64,000 nt of DNA from Bradyrhizobium sp. Ai1a-2 (lineage in GTDB: Bacteria; Pseudomonadota; Alphaproteobacteria; Rhizobiales; Xanthobacteraceae), in assembly GCF_000426245.1 (NCBI RefSeq), contig NZ_AUEZ01000030.1, positions 1-64,000 of the forward strand. The letters run 5' to 3'. Below are positions 35,836 to 44,037 of the stretch, piece after piece; the stretch's first letter is position 1, and each line of letters opens with the position of its first letter. A program made the translations under genes and the position numbers. The notes below the pieces were generated by a model that did not search any database, was not told the DNA's origin, and saw nothing but the letters and a program-made list of their open reading frames with translations.

Positions 35836-35922
35836 CGTCATTGCGAGGAGCGACAGCGACGAAGCAATCCATTCTTACCGCGCACGGAAATGTGGATTGC
35901 TTCGCTTCGCTCGCAATGACGG
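35836..35922. repeat. Family A palindromic repeat
   Basis: A compact copy from CCGTCATTGCGAGGAGCGAC to TTCGCTCGCAATGACGG with inner AGCAATCCA and TGGATTGCTTCG. It lies upstream of the EF-G-like gene and 13 bases after the stop of the DUF992 gene. Confidence 0.85.
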
Positions 35923-35935
35923 CGAGAGACTGGCC

Positions 35936-36418
35936 TTAGCGTCCCGGCCGGAGTTCCAGGCTTTCGAGTCCGGCGGCGATATTGATGCCCACCTGACCCT
36001 GCAGACTCAGCGGCTGCAGCGCGATCGAATTGTTGGAGCCGCCGACCAGCACATTGCCGCCGACACCGACGCCGAGCGTCGCGCTGCCGTCCGCGCCTGC
36101 ATAGTTGCCGGCAAGATCGCCCGGTCCGAGCCGCGAGGTCGGCGCATAGACGCCCCACGCCAGCGCCGTTTCCTCGGTGATGCCGATATCGAGGCCGACC
36201 TTCTGGATGGTCGCGATGTAGCGGTCTTCCGGCCTGCCCTCGACGCGCAGCACGCAGCCGAGATGGGTGACCGAGCCCACGATGAAGCCGACGCTGGCGC
36301 CGCCGCGGCACTCCAGGACGCCGACCTGCACGCGCTCTGGTCGCTGCGCATTGGCGCCGGCGATGACGGATGCGAGCGTGACGATGGCCGTGCCCGCGCA
36401 AAGGACGAAGCGACGCAT
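35936..36418 (-). CDS. DUF992 exported protein
   Basis: A 160-residue protein with a signal peptide ending near IAGANAQR. The mature part has the DUF992 pattern: VGVLECRGGASVGFIVGSVT, HLGCVLRVEGRPEDRYIATI and WGVYAPTSRLGPGDLAGNYA, then GVGVGGNVLVGGSNNSIALQ. Two cysteines (LECRG and LGCVL) probably form a disulfide. The family is common in rhizobia and of unknown function. The ATG at 36418 fits the signal; the longer frame runs through a repeat. Confidence 0.85.
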   Translation of the reverse strand: MRRFVLCAGTAIVTLASVIAGANAQRPERVQVGVLECRGGASVGFIVGSVTHLGCVLRVEGRPEDRYIATIQKVGLDIGITEETALAWGVYAPTSRLGPGDLAGNYAGADGSATLGVGVGGNVLVGGSNNSIALQPLSLQGQVGINIAAGLESLELRPGR

Positions 36419-36620
36419 GAAGATATCTCCGGCTGAAAAGATGTGACGGGAGTAGCGACGAAGGACGCGCCTGCCCCGCGACGCGTGCTCGTCTATGCCA
36501 TAAGCTTTAAGGCAGCACCAGATTGGCGGCACAACCAAGTTGCGCTCCGCCGTCATCTTCAGGACATACGGCGCGATTCCGAAACTACAGGCCTGCTGTT
36601 TGACGCTCAAATCAGCCCCA

Positions 36621-36706
36621 CCGTCATTGCGAGCGGAGCGAAGCAATCCATAGTGCCGCAAGCGGAGGCATGGATTGCTTCGTCGCTACGCTCCTCGCAA
36701 TGACGG
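36621..36706. repeat. Family A palindromic repeat
   Basis: From CCGTCATTGCGAGCGGAGCG to GCTCCTCGCAATGACGGAGG, with inner AGCAATCCA and TGGATTGCTTCGT. It lies between the DUF992 gene and the 3' end of the aspartate aminotransferase gene. Confidence 0.85.
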
Positions 36707-36729
36707 AGGAGAGAGCGAAATCAAAGAAA

Positions 36730-36751
36730 AAGGCCCGCTTGCGCGGGCCTT
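36730..36751 (-). terminator. Terminator of aspartate aminotransferase gene
   Basis: A perfect 9-bp stem AAGGCCCGC / GCGGGCCTT with a 4-base loop, 25 bases beyond the stop codon. On the minus strand TTTTTCTTTG follows the stem, a clear T-run. Confidence 0.85.
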
Positions 36752-36775
36752 CTCATTCTCGCTCGATCGATTTGA

Positions 36776-37978
36776 CTATCGCAGATTGCCGCAGAAGCGC
36801 TGGATGCGCTTGCAGGCATCTTCGAGATCCGAGGTCTTGGTGGCGTAGGAGATGCGGAACGCCGGGCCGAGGCCGAAGGCCGAACCGTGCACGACCGCGA
36901 CGCCCTCGCTCTCCAGCAACTCGGTGACGAAGTCCTCGTCGTTCTCGATCACCTTGCCGCTCGGCGACGTCTTGCCGATGGTGCCGGCGCAGGACGGATA
37001 AACGTAGAACGCGCCTTCCGGCCGCGGGCAGTCGATGCCGGTGGCCTGATTCAACATCGAAACCACGAGGTCGCGCCGTTCCTTGAACACCTTGTTGTTC
37101 ACGGGAATGAAATCCTGCGGACCGTTGAGCGCTTCGACGGCGGCCCACTGCGAGATCGACGACGGGTTCGAAGTCGACTGCGACTGGATCGTCGCCATCG
37201 CCTTGATGAGCTGCGCGGGCCCGCCGGCATAGCCGATGCGCCAGCCGGTCATGCAGTAGGCCTTGGAGACGCCGTTCACCGTCAGCGTGCGGTCGTAGAG
37301 TTTCGGCTCGATCTGCGCCGGTGTGGTGAAGGCGAAGTCGTCATAGACCAGGTGCTCGTACATGTCGTCGGTCATCACCCAGACATGCGGATGCTTCACC
37401 AGCACATCGGTGATCGCCTTCAGTTCGGCGCGCGTGTAGGCGGCGCCGGTCGGGTTCGACGGCGAGTTGAGGATGATCCACTTGGTCTTCGGCGTGATCG
37501 CCTTTTCCAGATCTTCCGCGCCGAGCTTGAAGCCGCGCTCGGCCGTGCACACCACCGGCACCGATTCACCGCCGGCGAGCGCGACCATTTCCGGATAGCT
37601 CACCCAATAGGGCGCGGGAATGATCACCTCGTCGCCCGGATTGATGGTCGCCATCAGCGCGTTGTAGAGCACCTGCTTGCCGCCGGTGCCGACGATCACC
37701 TGGTTCGGCTTGTAGGTGAGGCCGTTCTCGCGCAGGAACTTGGCGATGATCGCCTCCTTCAGCTCCGGAATGCCGCCGACGTCGGTGTACTTGGTCTTGC
37801 CGGCCTCGATGGCATGGATCGCCGCCAGCTTGATGTTGGCCGGTGTGTCGAAATCCGGCTCGCCGGCGCCGAGCCCGATGACATTGCGGCCCGCCGCTTT
37901 CAGCGCGCGTGCTTTATCCGTGACCGCGATCGTCGCGGACGGCTTCACACGGTCAAGCGCAGCGGACAGGAAGGACAT
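36776..37978 (-). CDS. aatA: Aspartate aminotransferase, class I PLP
   Basis: A 400-residue aminotransferase. It shows NVIGLGAGEPDFDTPANIK, TGGKQVLYNALMATINPGDE, the NSPSNPTGAAYTRAEL segment and the PLP lysine in VNGVSKAYCMTGWRIGYAGG. A C-terminal arginine in GPAFRISYATKTSDLEDACK binds the substrate carboxylate. Two adjacent ATGs exist; the second (37978) has the better spacing from GGAG. This is the rhizobial AatA type (subgroup I-gamma), which may also accept prephenate. Confidence 0.93.
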   Translation of the reverse strand: MSFLSAALDRVKPSATIAVTDKARALKAAGRNVIGLGAGEPDFDTPANIKLAAIHAIEAGKTKYTDVGGIPELKEAIIAKFLRENGLTYKPNQVIVGTGGKQVLYNALMATINPGDEVIIPAPYWVSYPEMVALAGGESVPVVCTAERGFKLGAEDLEKAITPKTKWIILNSPSNPTGAAYTRAELKAITDVLVKHPHVWVMTDDMYEHLVYDDFAFTTPAQIEPKLYDRTLTVNGVSKAYCMTGWRIGYAGGPAQLIKAMATIQSQSTSNPSSISQWAAVEALNGPQDFIPVNNKVFKERRDLVVSMLNQATGIDCPRPEGAFYVYPSCAGTIGKTSPSGKVIENDEDFVTELLESEGVAVVHGSAFGLGPAFRISYATKTSDLEDACKRIQRFCGNLR

Positions 37979-38334
37979 CATCGTCTCCGAATTTTGGTGG
38001 AAAGAACGCACAACGGCGCCGCTCTGTTTCTAGGACTGTTGCGGTGCAGCGGCAAGCGAAAAGCAGGGTTTCCTCGGCACTTTTGCCGCAGCTTCACTTC
38101 GCTCACCCTCGTTTCGGTACAATCGGTACAAATGGATCGTGCCGCGATCACCGGATAGCAGAGGCGTGATCCCTGCTGCGCCAATAGAATCATTCTGCAC
38201 GCGTGCGATGCGGGAGCGGTTTTCGACTTTTTCCATACCGCAGGTCTTGCGAGGCACCCCCATCGGCATCATTGTGGGGTTGCGCTTGCGGCGCCAACTG
38301 CTGCGAACGCCCTTCGATTGGTGAACGCGGCCAG

Positions 38335-38988
38335 ATGTACAAGCTCTATTCGATGCAGCGCTCCGGCAACAGCTACAAGGTTCGCCTTGCGCTGGCGCTG
38401 CTGAATACGCCCTATGAGGCGATCGAGGTCGACATCCTGCGCGGCGAGAGCCGCACGCCGGAGTTTCTGGCGAAGAACCCGAGCGGCCAGGTGCCATTGC
38501 TCGAAGTCGAGGAAGGACGCTACCTCGCCGAATCCAACGCGATCCTCTGGTACGTCGCCGGCGGCACGCCGCTCGCACCGGAGTCGAAGATCGAGCGGGC
38601 CGAGGCGCTGCAGTGGATGTTCTTCGAACAGCACGCGCTGGAGCCGAATATCGGCGCGGCCTATTTCTGGCTGTCGCTGGTGAGGGGCGGCCGCGACCTC
38701 CAGACGCACGCGCTGGAGGATTGGATGGAGCGGGGCTATGCCGCGCTGCAGGTGATGGAGAACCACCTCAAGACCGCGCGCTTCTTCGCCGCCGACCAGC
38801 TCACGGTCGCCGACATCGCGCTCTACGGCTACACCCACCTCGCCGACCGCTGCGATTTCGATCTCGCCACCTTTCCGGCGGTCCGCGCCTGGCTCAGGCG
38901 GGTCGAACAAGTCCCAGGCTTCGTCGCAATGGATTGGCGGCCGGAGACCGAAATCGACGACACGGCTGATGTCGCCGCAGGGGCCTGA
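38335..38988 (+). CDS. Glutathione S-transferase family protein
   Basis: A 217-residue GST. The thioredoxin-fold part reads MYKLYSMQRSGNSYKVRLAL, with Ser10 as the likely catalytic residue, then GQVPLLEVEEGRYLAESNAI. The C-terminal helical domain has FFAADQLTVADIALYGYTHL. The open frame extends back to 38203, but the ATG at 38335 is the natural N-terminus. Similar in layout to the GST at 23250. Confidence 0.88.
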   Translation: MYKLYSMQRSGNSYKVRLALALLNTPYEAIEVDILRGESRTPEFLAKNPSGQVPLLEVEEGRYLAESNAILWYVAGGTPLAPESKIERAEALQWMFFEQHALEPNIGAAYFWLSLVRGGRDLQTHALEDWMERGYAALQVMENHLKTARFFAADQLTVADIALYGYTHLADRCDFDLATFPAVRAWLRRVEQVPGFVAMDWRPETEIDDTADVAAGA

Positions 38989-38998
38989 ATAGCGGGAA

Positions 38999-39026
38999 TT
39001 ACGGGAATAACCCGTAAAATTACGGG
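38999..39026. terminator. Triple TTACGGG alternating hairpin after GST
   Basis: Three arms TTACGGG, CCCGTAA and TTACGGG lie in 28 bases, so the middle arm can pair with either neighbour. It starts 11 bases after the GST stop and is the probable 3' end of that transcript. The third arm also supplies the stop codon of a possible minus-strand frame. Confidence 0.5.
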
Positions 39027-39466
39027 TAAAACCTCCCATCGCGCCGTAATTCTGCCACTTTTCGGACGGCAGCCGCCGCAATATTGCCGGCGACGATTGC
39101 GAATCCGCCCGCCAGACAACGCAAGTGATTCGCCCCGCATGCGAGGATTTCGACCATGACGTGGTCGCCCGGCACGGCCGGCTTGGACAGTCGCACCGTG
39201 CCAGCAGTCCCGTCCCGACTGGCAAGCGCGACCGCAACCTTGGTCACGATCGGCGCGTTGTCGCTGTCTGTTGTGATCGCGCTGACAATGCTGTCGATCA
39301 AGGTCGCGATGGCGATGCCGCTTCCGACCTGATCCGGTGGTTTCCTTTTTTGGAGTTGATACCAACGCAAGGCGCGATGACTGAAATCGCGACCGGAGCA
39401 TGCTGAAGACACCTGTCGGACTGGTAACGGTTGGACTGACGGTTGCGATCCTGCTCGCGGCCTCAC
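39020..39466 (-). CDS. Possible hypothetical protein, start uncertain
   Basis: The last 100 or so codons of this frame have a coding-like preference for G or C in third positions and a sensible residue mix: TKVAVALASRDGTAGTVRLS, PGDHVMVEILACGANHLRC and GGFAIVAGNIAAAAVRKVA. I find no good start with a ribosome binding site. The upstream part is unlike protein and overlaps the small plus-strand frame at 39400. It may be a decayed gene or a short gene with a non-ATG start. Confidence 0.3.
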   Translation of the reverse strand: MRPRAGSQPSVQPLPVRQVSSACSGRDFSHRALRWYQLQKRKPPDQVGSGIAIATLIDSIVSAITTDSDNAPIVTKVAVALASRDGTAGTVRLSKPAVPGDHVMVEILACGANHLRCLAGGFAIVAGNIAAAAVRKVAELRRDGRFYP

Positions 39467-39540
39467 TGCTGATCGTCACGGGCACCCGCGGCGAGGATCG
39501 CCCGGCTGCGGTGCGCGTCCTGCCCCGCGCTGTGAAGTAG
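39400..39540 (+). CDS. Possible 46-residue single-pass membrane protein
   Basis: A frame with a clear hydrophobic helix (VGLVTVGLTVAILLAASLLI, residues 6-25) and a short basic tail ending LPRAVK. GGAG lies only one base before the ATG, which is too close for a good ribosome site. It is immediately followed by a family C repeat. Treat as tentative. Confidence 0.35.
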   Translation: MLKTPVGLVTVGLTVAILLAASLLIVTGTRGEDRPAAVRVLPRAVK

Positions 39541-39570
39541 CGTAGGTGACTTCACCTCCCATTCCAGTGC

Positions 39571-39662
39571 CGTAGTCCGGGTGGAGCGCCAGCGTAACCC
39601 GGGACCGCCCGCAAGCGCTGATGCAGATGTCCCGGGTTACGCTTCGCTTCACCCGGGCTACG
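39571..39662. repeat. Family C palindromic repeat
   Basis: Arms GTAGTCCGGGTGGAGCG and TTCACCCGGGCTACG, with inner GTAACCCGGGAC and GTCCCGGGTTACGC. It is a complete two-arm copy with the same core as the single arm at 30530. It lies 15 bases from the stop of the DUF486 gene. Confidence 0.8.
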
Positions 39663-39676
39663 AATTGCGCAACCAA

Positions 39677-40030
39677 TCAAGTGAACCTGTGGAAGATCAG
39701 GAACGCGCCGGCGGCGATCAGGGCAAAGCCGAGCGCGTGGTTCCAGGCGAGCGGCTCCTTCAGATAGAGCACGGAAAAGCCCGCGAACACGATCAGCGTG
39801 ATCACCTCCTGCATGGTCTTGAGCTGCGCCGCCGAATAGACCGCGCTGCCCCAGCGGTTGGCCGGCACGGCGAGCCAATACTCAAAGAACGCGATGCCCC
39901 AGCTTGCCATGATCACCACCGGCAGCGGGCTCTGCTTGAACTTCAAATGCCCATACCAGGCGAAGGTCATGAAGACGTTGGATGCGAACAGCATCAGGAT
40001 CGGCAGGATCGTGGGAGGAATGGTAGGCAT
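39677..40030 (-). CDS. DUF486 / DMT-type small membrane protein
   Basis: A 117-residue protein with four membrane segments: LPILMLFASNVFMTFAWYGH, VVIMASWGIAFFEYWLAVPA, TLIVFAGFSVLYLKEPLAW and ALGFALIAAGAFLIFHRF. This is the DUF486 family, related to small drug/metabolite transporters. The molecule moved, if any, is unknown. Confidence 0.88.
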   Translation of the reverse strand: MPTIPPTILPILMLFASNVFMTFAWYGHLKFKQSPLPVVIMASWGIAFFEYWLAVPANRWGSAVYSAAQLKTMQEVITLIVFAGFSVLYLKEPLAWNHALGFALIAAGAFLIFHRFT

Positions 40031-40257
40031 CGATGTCCTCTAGCAATGGTCCGCTACAGCATGACCGAGCATGATCTTCCCGAGCGATCCATGCCACGGA
40101 ACTGGTTTCATGCAATTCGCATAGCATTTGACTCCAACAATGCGAAAGCTTGCCGAGCGCGATCAAACGCGTCTTAAGCGTGACGCACGAAACCCCGGCG
40201 CAGCCGAAACCAACCGTCAAACTACGCGCCTATCCTCGGTTGCAACGAGGCGCACGC

Positions 40258-41082
40258 ATGCAGTCGAACTGGCGTACGATCCTGGGCCCTGCCCTCACGA
40301 TGGCGACAGCGCTATCCGCCTTCGCCGTCGACCGTCATTTCGCGGCCGTGCCCAATCCGGCGCCATTGTTCGTCTGCATCGTCGCGCTCGCGAGTTCCAT
40401 CGGCGGCACCGCGTCGGGCCTCTTGAGCGCAGCCATTGCGGTGGCGGGCTCGGCAGTCTTCTTCCTCAACCATCGCGCGACGCCGGGCTATGACTTCTCG
40501 GACCTGGCGCGGATGGCGATGCTGGCGGCGACCGCCGCCGTCACTGCCGTCATCACTGGCGTGCTCAGGCGGAAATGGATCGATGCCTTCGCCTGGGAGC
40601 AGAAGCATCATGCCACTGCCGAGCGCCTGAAAGCCGCGCTCGACCAGGTCGACATCGGCATTGTGCTGCTGGACTCGGACACGCGGGCGGAATTCATCAA
40701 TCGCGCCTTCCGCGACTATTTCGCGCTAACCGACGAGCAGGCGGAAAGCAAACCGCCCTTCATCGCGCTGATGTATCATGGCCGCGACACCGGCGCCTAT
40801 GAATTGCCGAAGCACGAACTGAACGAGTTCATCGCGCGGCGCATCGAAATGATGCGGATCGGCGATTCCACCCCGATCGACATCAACCTCGCCGACGGCA
40901 AGGTGCTGCGCTTCAGCTGCACGGCGCTGCCCGACGGCGGCCGCATGCTGAGCTACACGCCCGTGACCGATTTGGTGCGCCGCACCGACGATCCGAAGAA
41001 AGCCGACTATTATCGCTCCCTGCGCGGCATCGGTCGCGCGCTTGATCGCGGGCTCGGTTCGGCTTTGCGCGCCGCCGAATAG
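40258..41082 (+). CDS. Membrane-anchored PAS sensor without output domain
   Basis: A 274-residue protein. The first about 90 residues hold three or four membrane segments of the DUF4118 type found in KdpD-like kinases (ILGPALTMATALSAFAVDRH, LFVCIVALASSIGGTASGLL). A PAS domain follows: ALDQVDIGIVLLDSDTRAEF, INRAFRDYFALTDEQ and DGKVLRFSCTALPDGGRMLS. There is no kinase, cyclase or MCP domain after it; the protein ends at SALRAAE. It may be an orphan sensor that works through a partner, or a truncated kinase. Confidence 0.78.
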   Translation: MQSNWRTILGPALTMATALSAFAVDRHFAAVPNPAPLFVCIVALASSIGGTASGLLSAAIAVAGSAVFFLNHRATPGYDFSDLARMAMLAATAAVTAVITGVLRRKWIDAFAWEQKHHATAERLKAALDQVDIGIVLLDSDTRAEFINRAFRDYFALTDEQAESKPPFIALMYHGRDTGAYELPKHELNEFIARRIEMMRIGDSTPIDINLADGKVLRFSCTALPDGGRMLSYTPVTDLVRRTDDPKKADYYRSLRGIGRALDRGLGSALRAAE

Positions 41083-41208
41083 AGCATGATCCGGAAAAGT
41101 GGAGACCGGTTTTCCCTCGCGACAAACGCGAAGCGTTTGCGCGGAGATCATGCTCAAACAAAGAACTAGAGCGGGATGACGATTCGAAGAAAAGTCATCA
41201 CGCTCTAG
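41083..41208. repeat. Family D repeat, long copy
   Basis: Part one starts directly after the PAS-gene stop: AGCATGATCCGGAAAAGTGG then ACCGGTTTTCCCTCGCG, and it closes with GATCATGCTCAAACAAAG. Part two is a separate hairpin with arms AGAGCGGGATGAC and GTCATCACGCTCT at 41168-41208. Part one is shared with 46851, and part two echoes the terminal hairpin of the 16081 copy. Confidence 0.75.
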
Positions 41209-41302
41209 CGCCGATTGATCCGCGTCCATGGTGCCGATAATAACGACGGGCAGCATTGCCGCCATCGGCGGCACCATCTCCCGCTTCATTACGGCTTCGC
41301 CC

Positions 41303-41764
41303 ATGTCCAACGACGTCATCATCCGCTTTGTCACCCGGCAGGACTACGAGCAGTGGCTGCCGCTGTGGGACGGCTACAACGCCTTCTACGGCCGTTCGGG
41401 CGCGACCGCGCTGGCGCCTGAGATCACGCGCATGACCTGGTCGCGCTTCTTCGATGCCTATGAGCCGGTGCATGCGCTGGTCGCCGAACAAAACGGCGCG
41501 CTGCTCGGTCTTACCCACTATCTGTTCCATCGCTCGACCACGGCGATCGAGCCGGTCTGCTATCTGCAGGATCTGTTCACCGGCGAGGCGGCGCGCGGCA
41601 AAGGCGTCGGGCGCGCGCTCATCACAGGCGTCTATGAGCAGGCGAGACGCGCAGGCGCTGCGCGTGTCTATTGGCAGACGCACGAGACCAACCACACCGC
41701 GATGCAGCTCTACGACAAGGTGGCCGAGAAGTCCGGCTTTGTCGTCTATCGCAAGCTGTTCTGA
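41303..41764 (+). CDS. GNAT family N-acetyltransferase
   Basis: A 153-residue acetyltransferase: RFVTRQDYEQWLPLWDGYN at the start, GLTHYLFHRSTTAIEPVCYL, the acetyl-CoA loop ARGKGVGRALITGVYEQAR and the C-terminal NHTAMQLYDKVAEKSGFVVY. The start ATG at 41303 is preferred to 41228. It is followed by a small terminator. Confidence 0.88.
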   Translation: MSNDVIIRFVTRQDYEQWLPLWDGYNAFYGRSGATALAPEITRMTWSRFFDAYEPVHALVAEQNGALLGLTHYLFHRSTTAIEPVCYLQDLFTGEAARGKGVGRALITGVYEQARRAGAARVYWQTHETNHTAMQLYDKVAEKSGFVVYRKLF

Positions 41765-41832
41765 GCGATCGTCGCGAGGAGCTGCCGGCTACACTCCGGC
41801 TGTGGATAACTTGCCTGTCACCGGCACGTAAC

Positions 41833-41852
41833 AAAGCCCGGCTAGGCTTTTT
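41833..41852 (+). terminator. Terminator after GNAT gene
   Basis: A 6-bp stem AAAGCC / GGCTTT with a 6-base loop followed by TT. It is small but well placed, 69 bases beyond the GNAT stop. Confidence 0.55.
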
Positions 41853-41897
41853 CCTGCGTTTGATCAGGCCCCCCGTCTCAGATCACACGCCCCCCGA

Positions 41898-41941
41898 GCG
41901 GTCCCCGTCAGTCGCCGCGTCTGACCGGGGCCGCTTTTTTT
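41898..41941 (+). terminator. Strong orphan intrinsic terminator
   Basis: A long stem GCGG-CCCCG-TCAG / CTGACCGGGGCCGC with a loop near TCGCCGCGT, followed by seven T. It is not at the end of any recognised gene: the nearest upstream gene ends at 41764 and already has a terminator. It is a likely 3' end of a small RNA. The stretch before it holds two runs of six C. Confidence 0.8.
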
Positions 41942-42069
41942 GCGCGACATCCGTTCATGGCTGCACTGCAGCCGGCGATGATGTGCAAGCCGGTCGCCGC
42001 CTTGCGAGGTCCTGGCGTGCGGGCCACAATGCCCTTCCTTTTCTTTCCTTCTGTTTTTTGGATCGATCC

Positions 42070-43011
42070 ATGCAAATTCGCAATCTCGGCGGCTCCGGCC
42101 TGCGCGTTTCTGCCGTCGGCCTCGGCTGCAACAATTTCGGCCAGCGCACCGACCTCGAAACCTCGCGCCAGGTGATCCACCGCGCGCTCGACCTCGGCAT
42201 CACGCTGTTCGACACTGCCGACATCTATGCCGGCATGGGCGGCTCGGAGACGGTGCTCGGCACCGTACTCGGAGACCGCCGCAAGGACATCGTACTGGCG
42301 ACGAAATATTCCAAGCCGATGGCGACCGACGGCACCAAGCAGGGTGCCTCGCGGCGCTACATCATGTCGGCGGTCGAAGCGAGCTTGAAGCGATTGAAGA
42401 CCGACTACATCGATCTCTATCAGCAGCACGATTACGACCCGCTGACGCCGATCGATGAAACCCTGCGCGCGGTCGACGATCTCGTGCGGCAGGGCAAGGT
42501 GCGCTACATCGGCAATTCGAACTTCCCGGCCTGGCGCGTCGCGGAAGCCGAATATGTCGCGCGCGCGATGAACGTGAATCGCTTCGTCTCCTGCCAGGAC
42601 GAATACAGCCTCATCGTGCGCGACATCGAAAGGGACCTGCTGCCGGCAGCGCAGGAATACAATCTCGGCCTGTTGCCGTTCTTCCCGCTCGCGAGCGGCC
42701 TTCTGACCGGCAAGTACCAGCGCGGCGCCACTGCGCCTGCGGACACGCGCTTCGGCAAGATGCCGGGGCTGCGCGACCGCTACGTCACGCCGCGCAACGA
42801 GGACATCGTCGACAAGCTCCAGGCCTTCGCCAAGGAGCGCGGCCACACCTTGCTGGAGCTCGCCTTCTCCTGGCTCGCCGCCCGCCCGCAAGTCTCAAGC
42901 GTGATCGCCGGCGCTACCCGCGTCGAGCAGATCGAGCAGAACGTCAAGGCGATCGGCTGGACGTTGAGCGCGGAAGAGCTAACGCAAATCGACGCGATTA
43001 CGAAGGGATAA
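42070..43011 (+). CDS. Aldo/keto reductase
   Basis: A 313-residue NADPH-dependent (alpha/beta)8 reductase of the AKR11/12/13-like group. It shows LGGSGLRVSAVGLGCNNFGQ, the catalytic FDTADIYAGMGGSE and LATKYSK residues and the histidine in LYQQHDYDPLTP. The cofactor pocket includes GNSNFPAWRVAEA and SSVIAGATRVEQIEQNVKA. The frame opens far upstream (41671), but the ATG at 42070 gives the family N-terminus. The physiological substrate is unknown. Confidence 0.92.
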   Translation: MQIRNLGGSGLRVSAVGLGCNNFGQRTDLETSRQVIHRALDLGITLFDTADIYAGMGGSETVLGTVLGDRRKDIVLATKYSKPMATDGTKQGASRRYIMSAVEASLKRLKTDYIDLYQQHDYDPLTPIDETLRAVDDLVRQGKVRYIGNSNFPAWRVAEAEYVARAMNVNRFVSCQDEYSLIVRDIERDLLPAAQEYNLGLLPFFPLASGLLTGKYQRGATAPADTRFGKMPGLRDRYVTPRNEDIVDKLQAFAKERGHTLLELAFSWLAARPQVSSVIAGATRVEQIEQNVKAIGWTLSAEELTQIDAITKG

Positions 43012-43085
43012 GTCCTATTTGCGCTCTAGCTGTCGGGTCGGCGATGCCTTAACCTGCTCTTACTCGATCGCAAAGGCATCAGGGA

Positions 43086-43898
43086 ATGGCTCGTAAGTCC
43101 GAAGAAGATGCTCAAGATGCGCTCGTCCGGGCGCAAGACCTCATCTATGACGCTTGGGAGGCAGGCACGGCTAGGCGCCGTATCGCACTTGCCGAGAAGG
43201 CACTGACAATCAGTCCACTGTGCGCGGACGCCTATGTCTTGCTGGCCGAGCATGCCAAGCCAAGTTCGGATGAGGAGCTTAATCTCTGGCGTCGTGGCGT
43301 CGAAGTCGGAAGGCAGGCCCTTGGTGATGCTGCTTTCGAAGAGTACGTGGGAGAGTTCTGGGGCTTCTTAGAAACACGGCCCTACATGCGCGCGCGTTTT
43401 GGATTAGCGCGAGCATTGTGGGCCCGCGGTGTTCAGGGCGAGGCAATCGACCACCTTCGTGACATCCTGCGGCTAAACCCGAACGATAACCAGGGGGCTA
43501 GGTACGTTCTGGCGGCGGTGCTCGTCGAAGCGCAACGGGACCACGACCTCGCCTTGCTTCTCAAGGACTATCCGGATGACGGTGCAGCCGCATGGTCCTG
43601 GACGGAGGCATTGGCGGCATTTCGGCGAGATGGCGACTGCAAGGAAAGCCGGGCGCGACTGACGCAAGCTATAACCGACAACGGCCACGTGGTGGCTTAC
43701 CTATTGGGCGAGAGACCAGTTCCCAAATCATTGCCGTCATACATCAGCCCTGGTGACGAGGATGAAGCGATCTACTATGTGGTGGATTTCCGCGCCGGAT
43801 GGGCAAACACGCTAGGCGCTATCGACTGGTTGCGGGTGGCGACTTCCCCGCGAAAGACCGTCGAGCGACAGGCGAGAGGCAGGTCACGCCTGCAATAG
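43086..43898 (+). CDS. Tetratricopeptide-like helical repeat protein
   Basis: A 270-residue cytosolic protein. The middle shows TPR-like units: ALAEKALTISPLCADAYVLL, and ALWARGVQGEAIDHLRDILR continuing with LNPNDNQGARYVLAAVLVEA. The C-terminal part, PSYISPGDEDEAIYYVVDFR followed by AGWANTLGAIDWLR, resembles the tail of ST7/SEC-C associated helical proteins, sometimes found beside zinc-binding SEC-C motifs; none is present here. Probably a protein-interaction scaffold of unknown partner. Confidence 0.7.
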   Translation: MARKSEEDAQDALVRAQDLIYDAWEAGTARRRIALAEKALTISPLCADAYVLLAEHAKPSSDEELNLWRRGVEVGRQALGDAAFEEYVGEFWGFLETRPYMRARFGLARALWARGVQGEAIDHLRDILRLNPNDNQGARYVLAAVLVEAQRDHDLALLLKDYPDDGAAAWSWTEALAAFRRDGDCKESRARLTQAITDNGHVVAYLLGERPVPKSLPSYISPGDEDEAIYYVVDFRAGWANTLGAIDWLRVATSPRKTVERQARGRSRLQ

Positions 43899-43982
43899 TC
43901 GACGCCCGTACAAAGCTGAGTCAATTCATTACAGAGGTTGGCCATGGGCTAGGGCTCCAGTCGCTTTCTACAATCAGCATCT

Positions 43983-44020
43983 GTGGTTATGGGTCCCGTC
44001 TCAAGGCCGGGACGACGGCG
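43983..44020. repeat. Family E fragment
   Basis: GTGGTTATGGGTCCCGTC followed by a GGCCGGGACGAC arm. It matches the repeat at 62060. It lies 17 bases from the stop codon of the DUF1501 gene on the opposite strand. Confidence 0.6.
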
Positions 44021-44037
44021 CGGCTGGGGTCTGCGCT

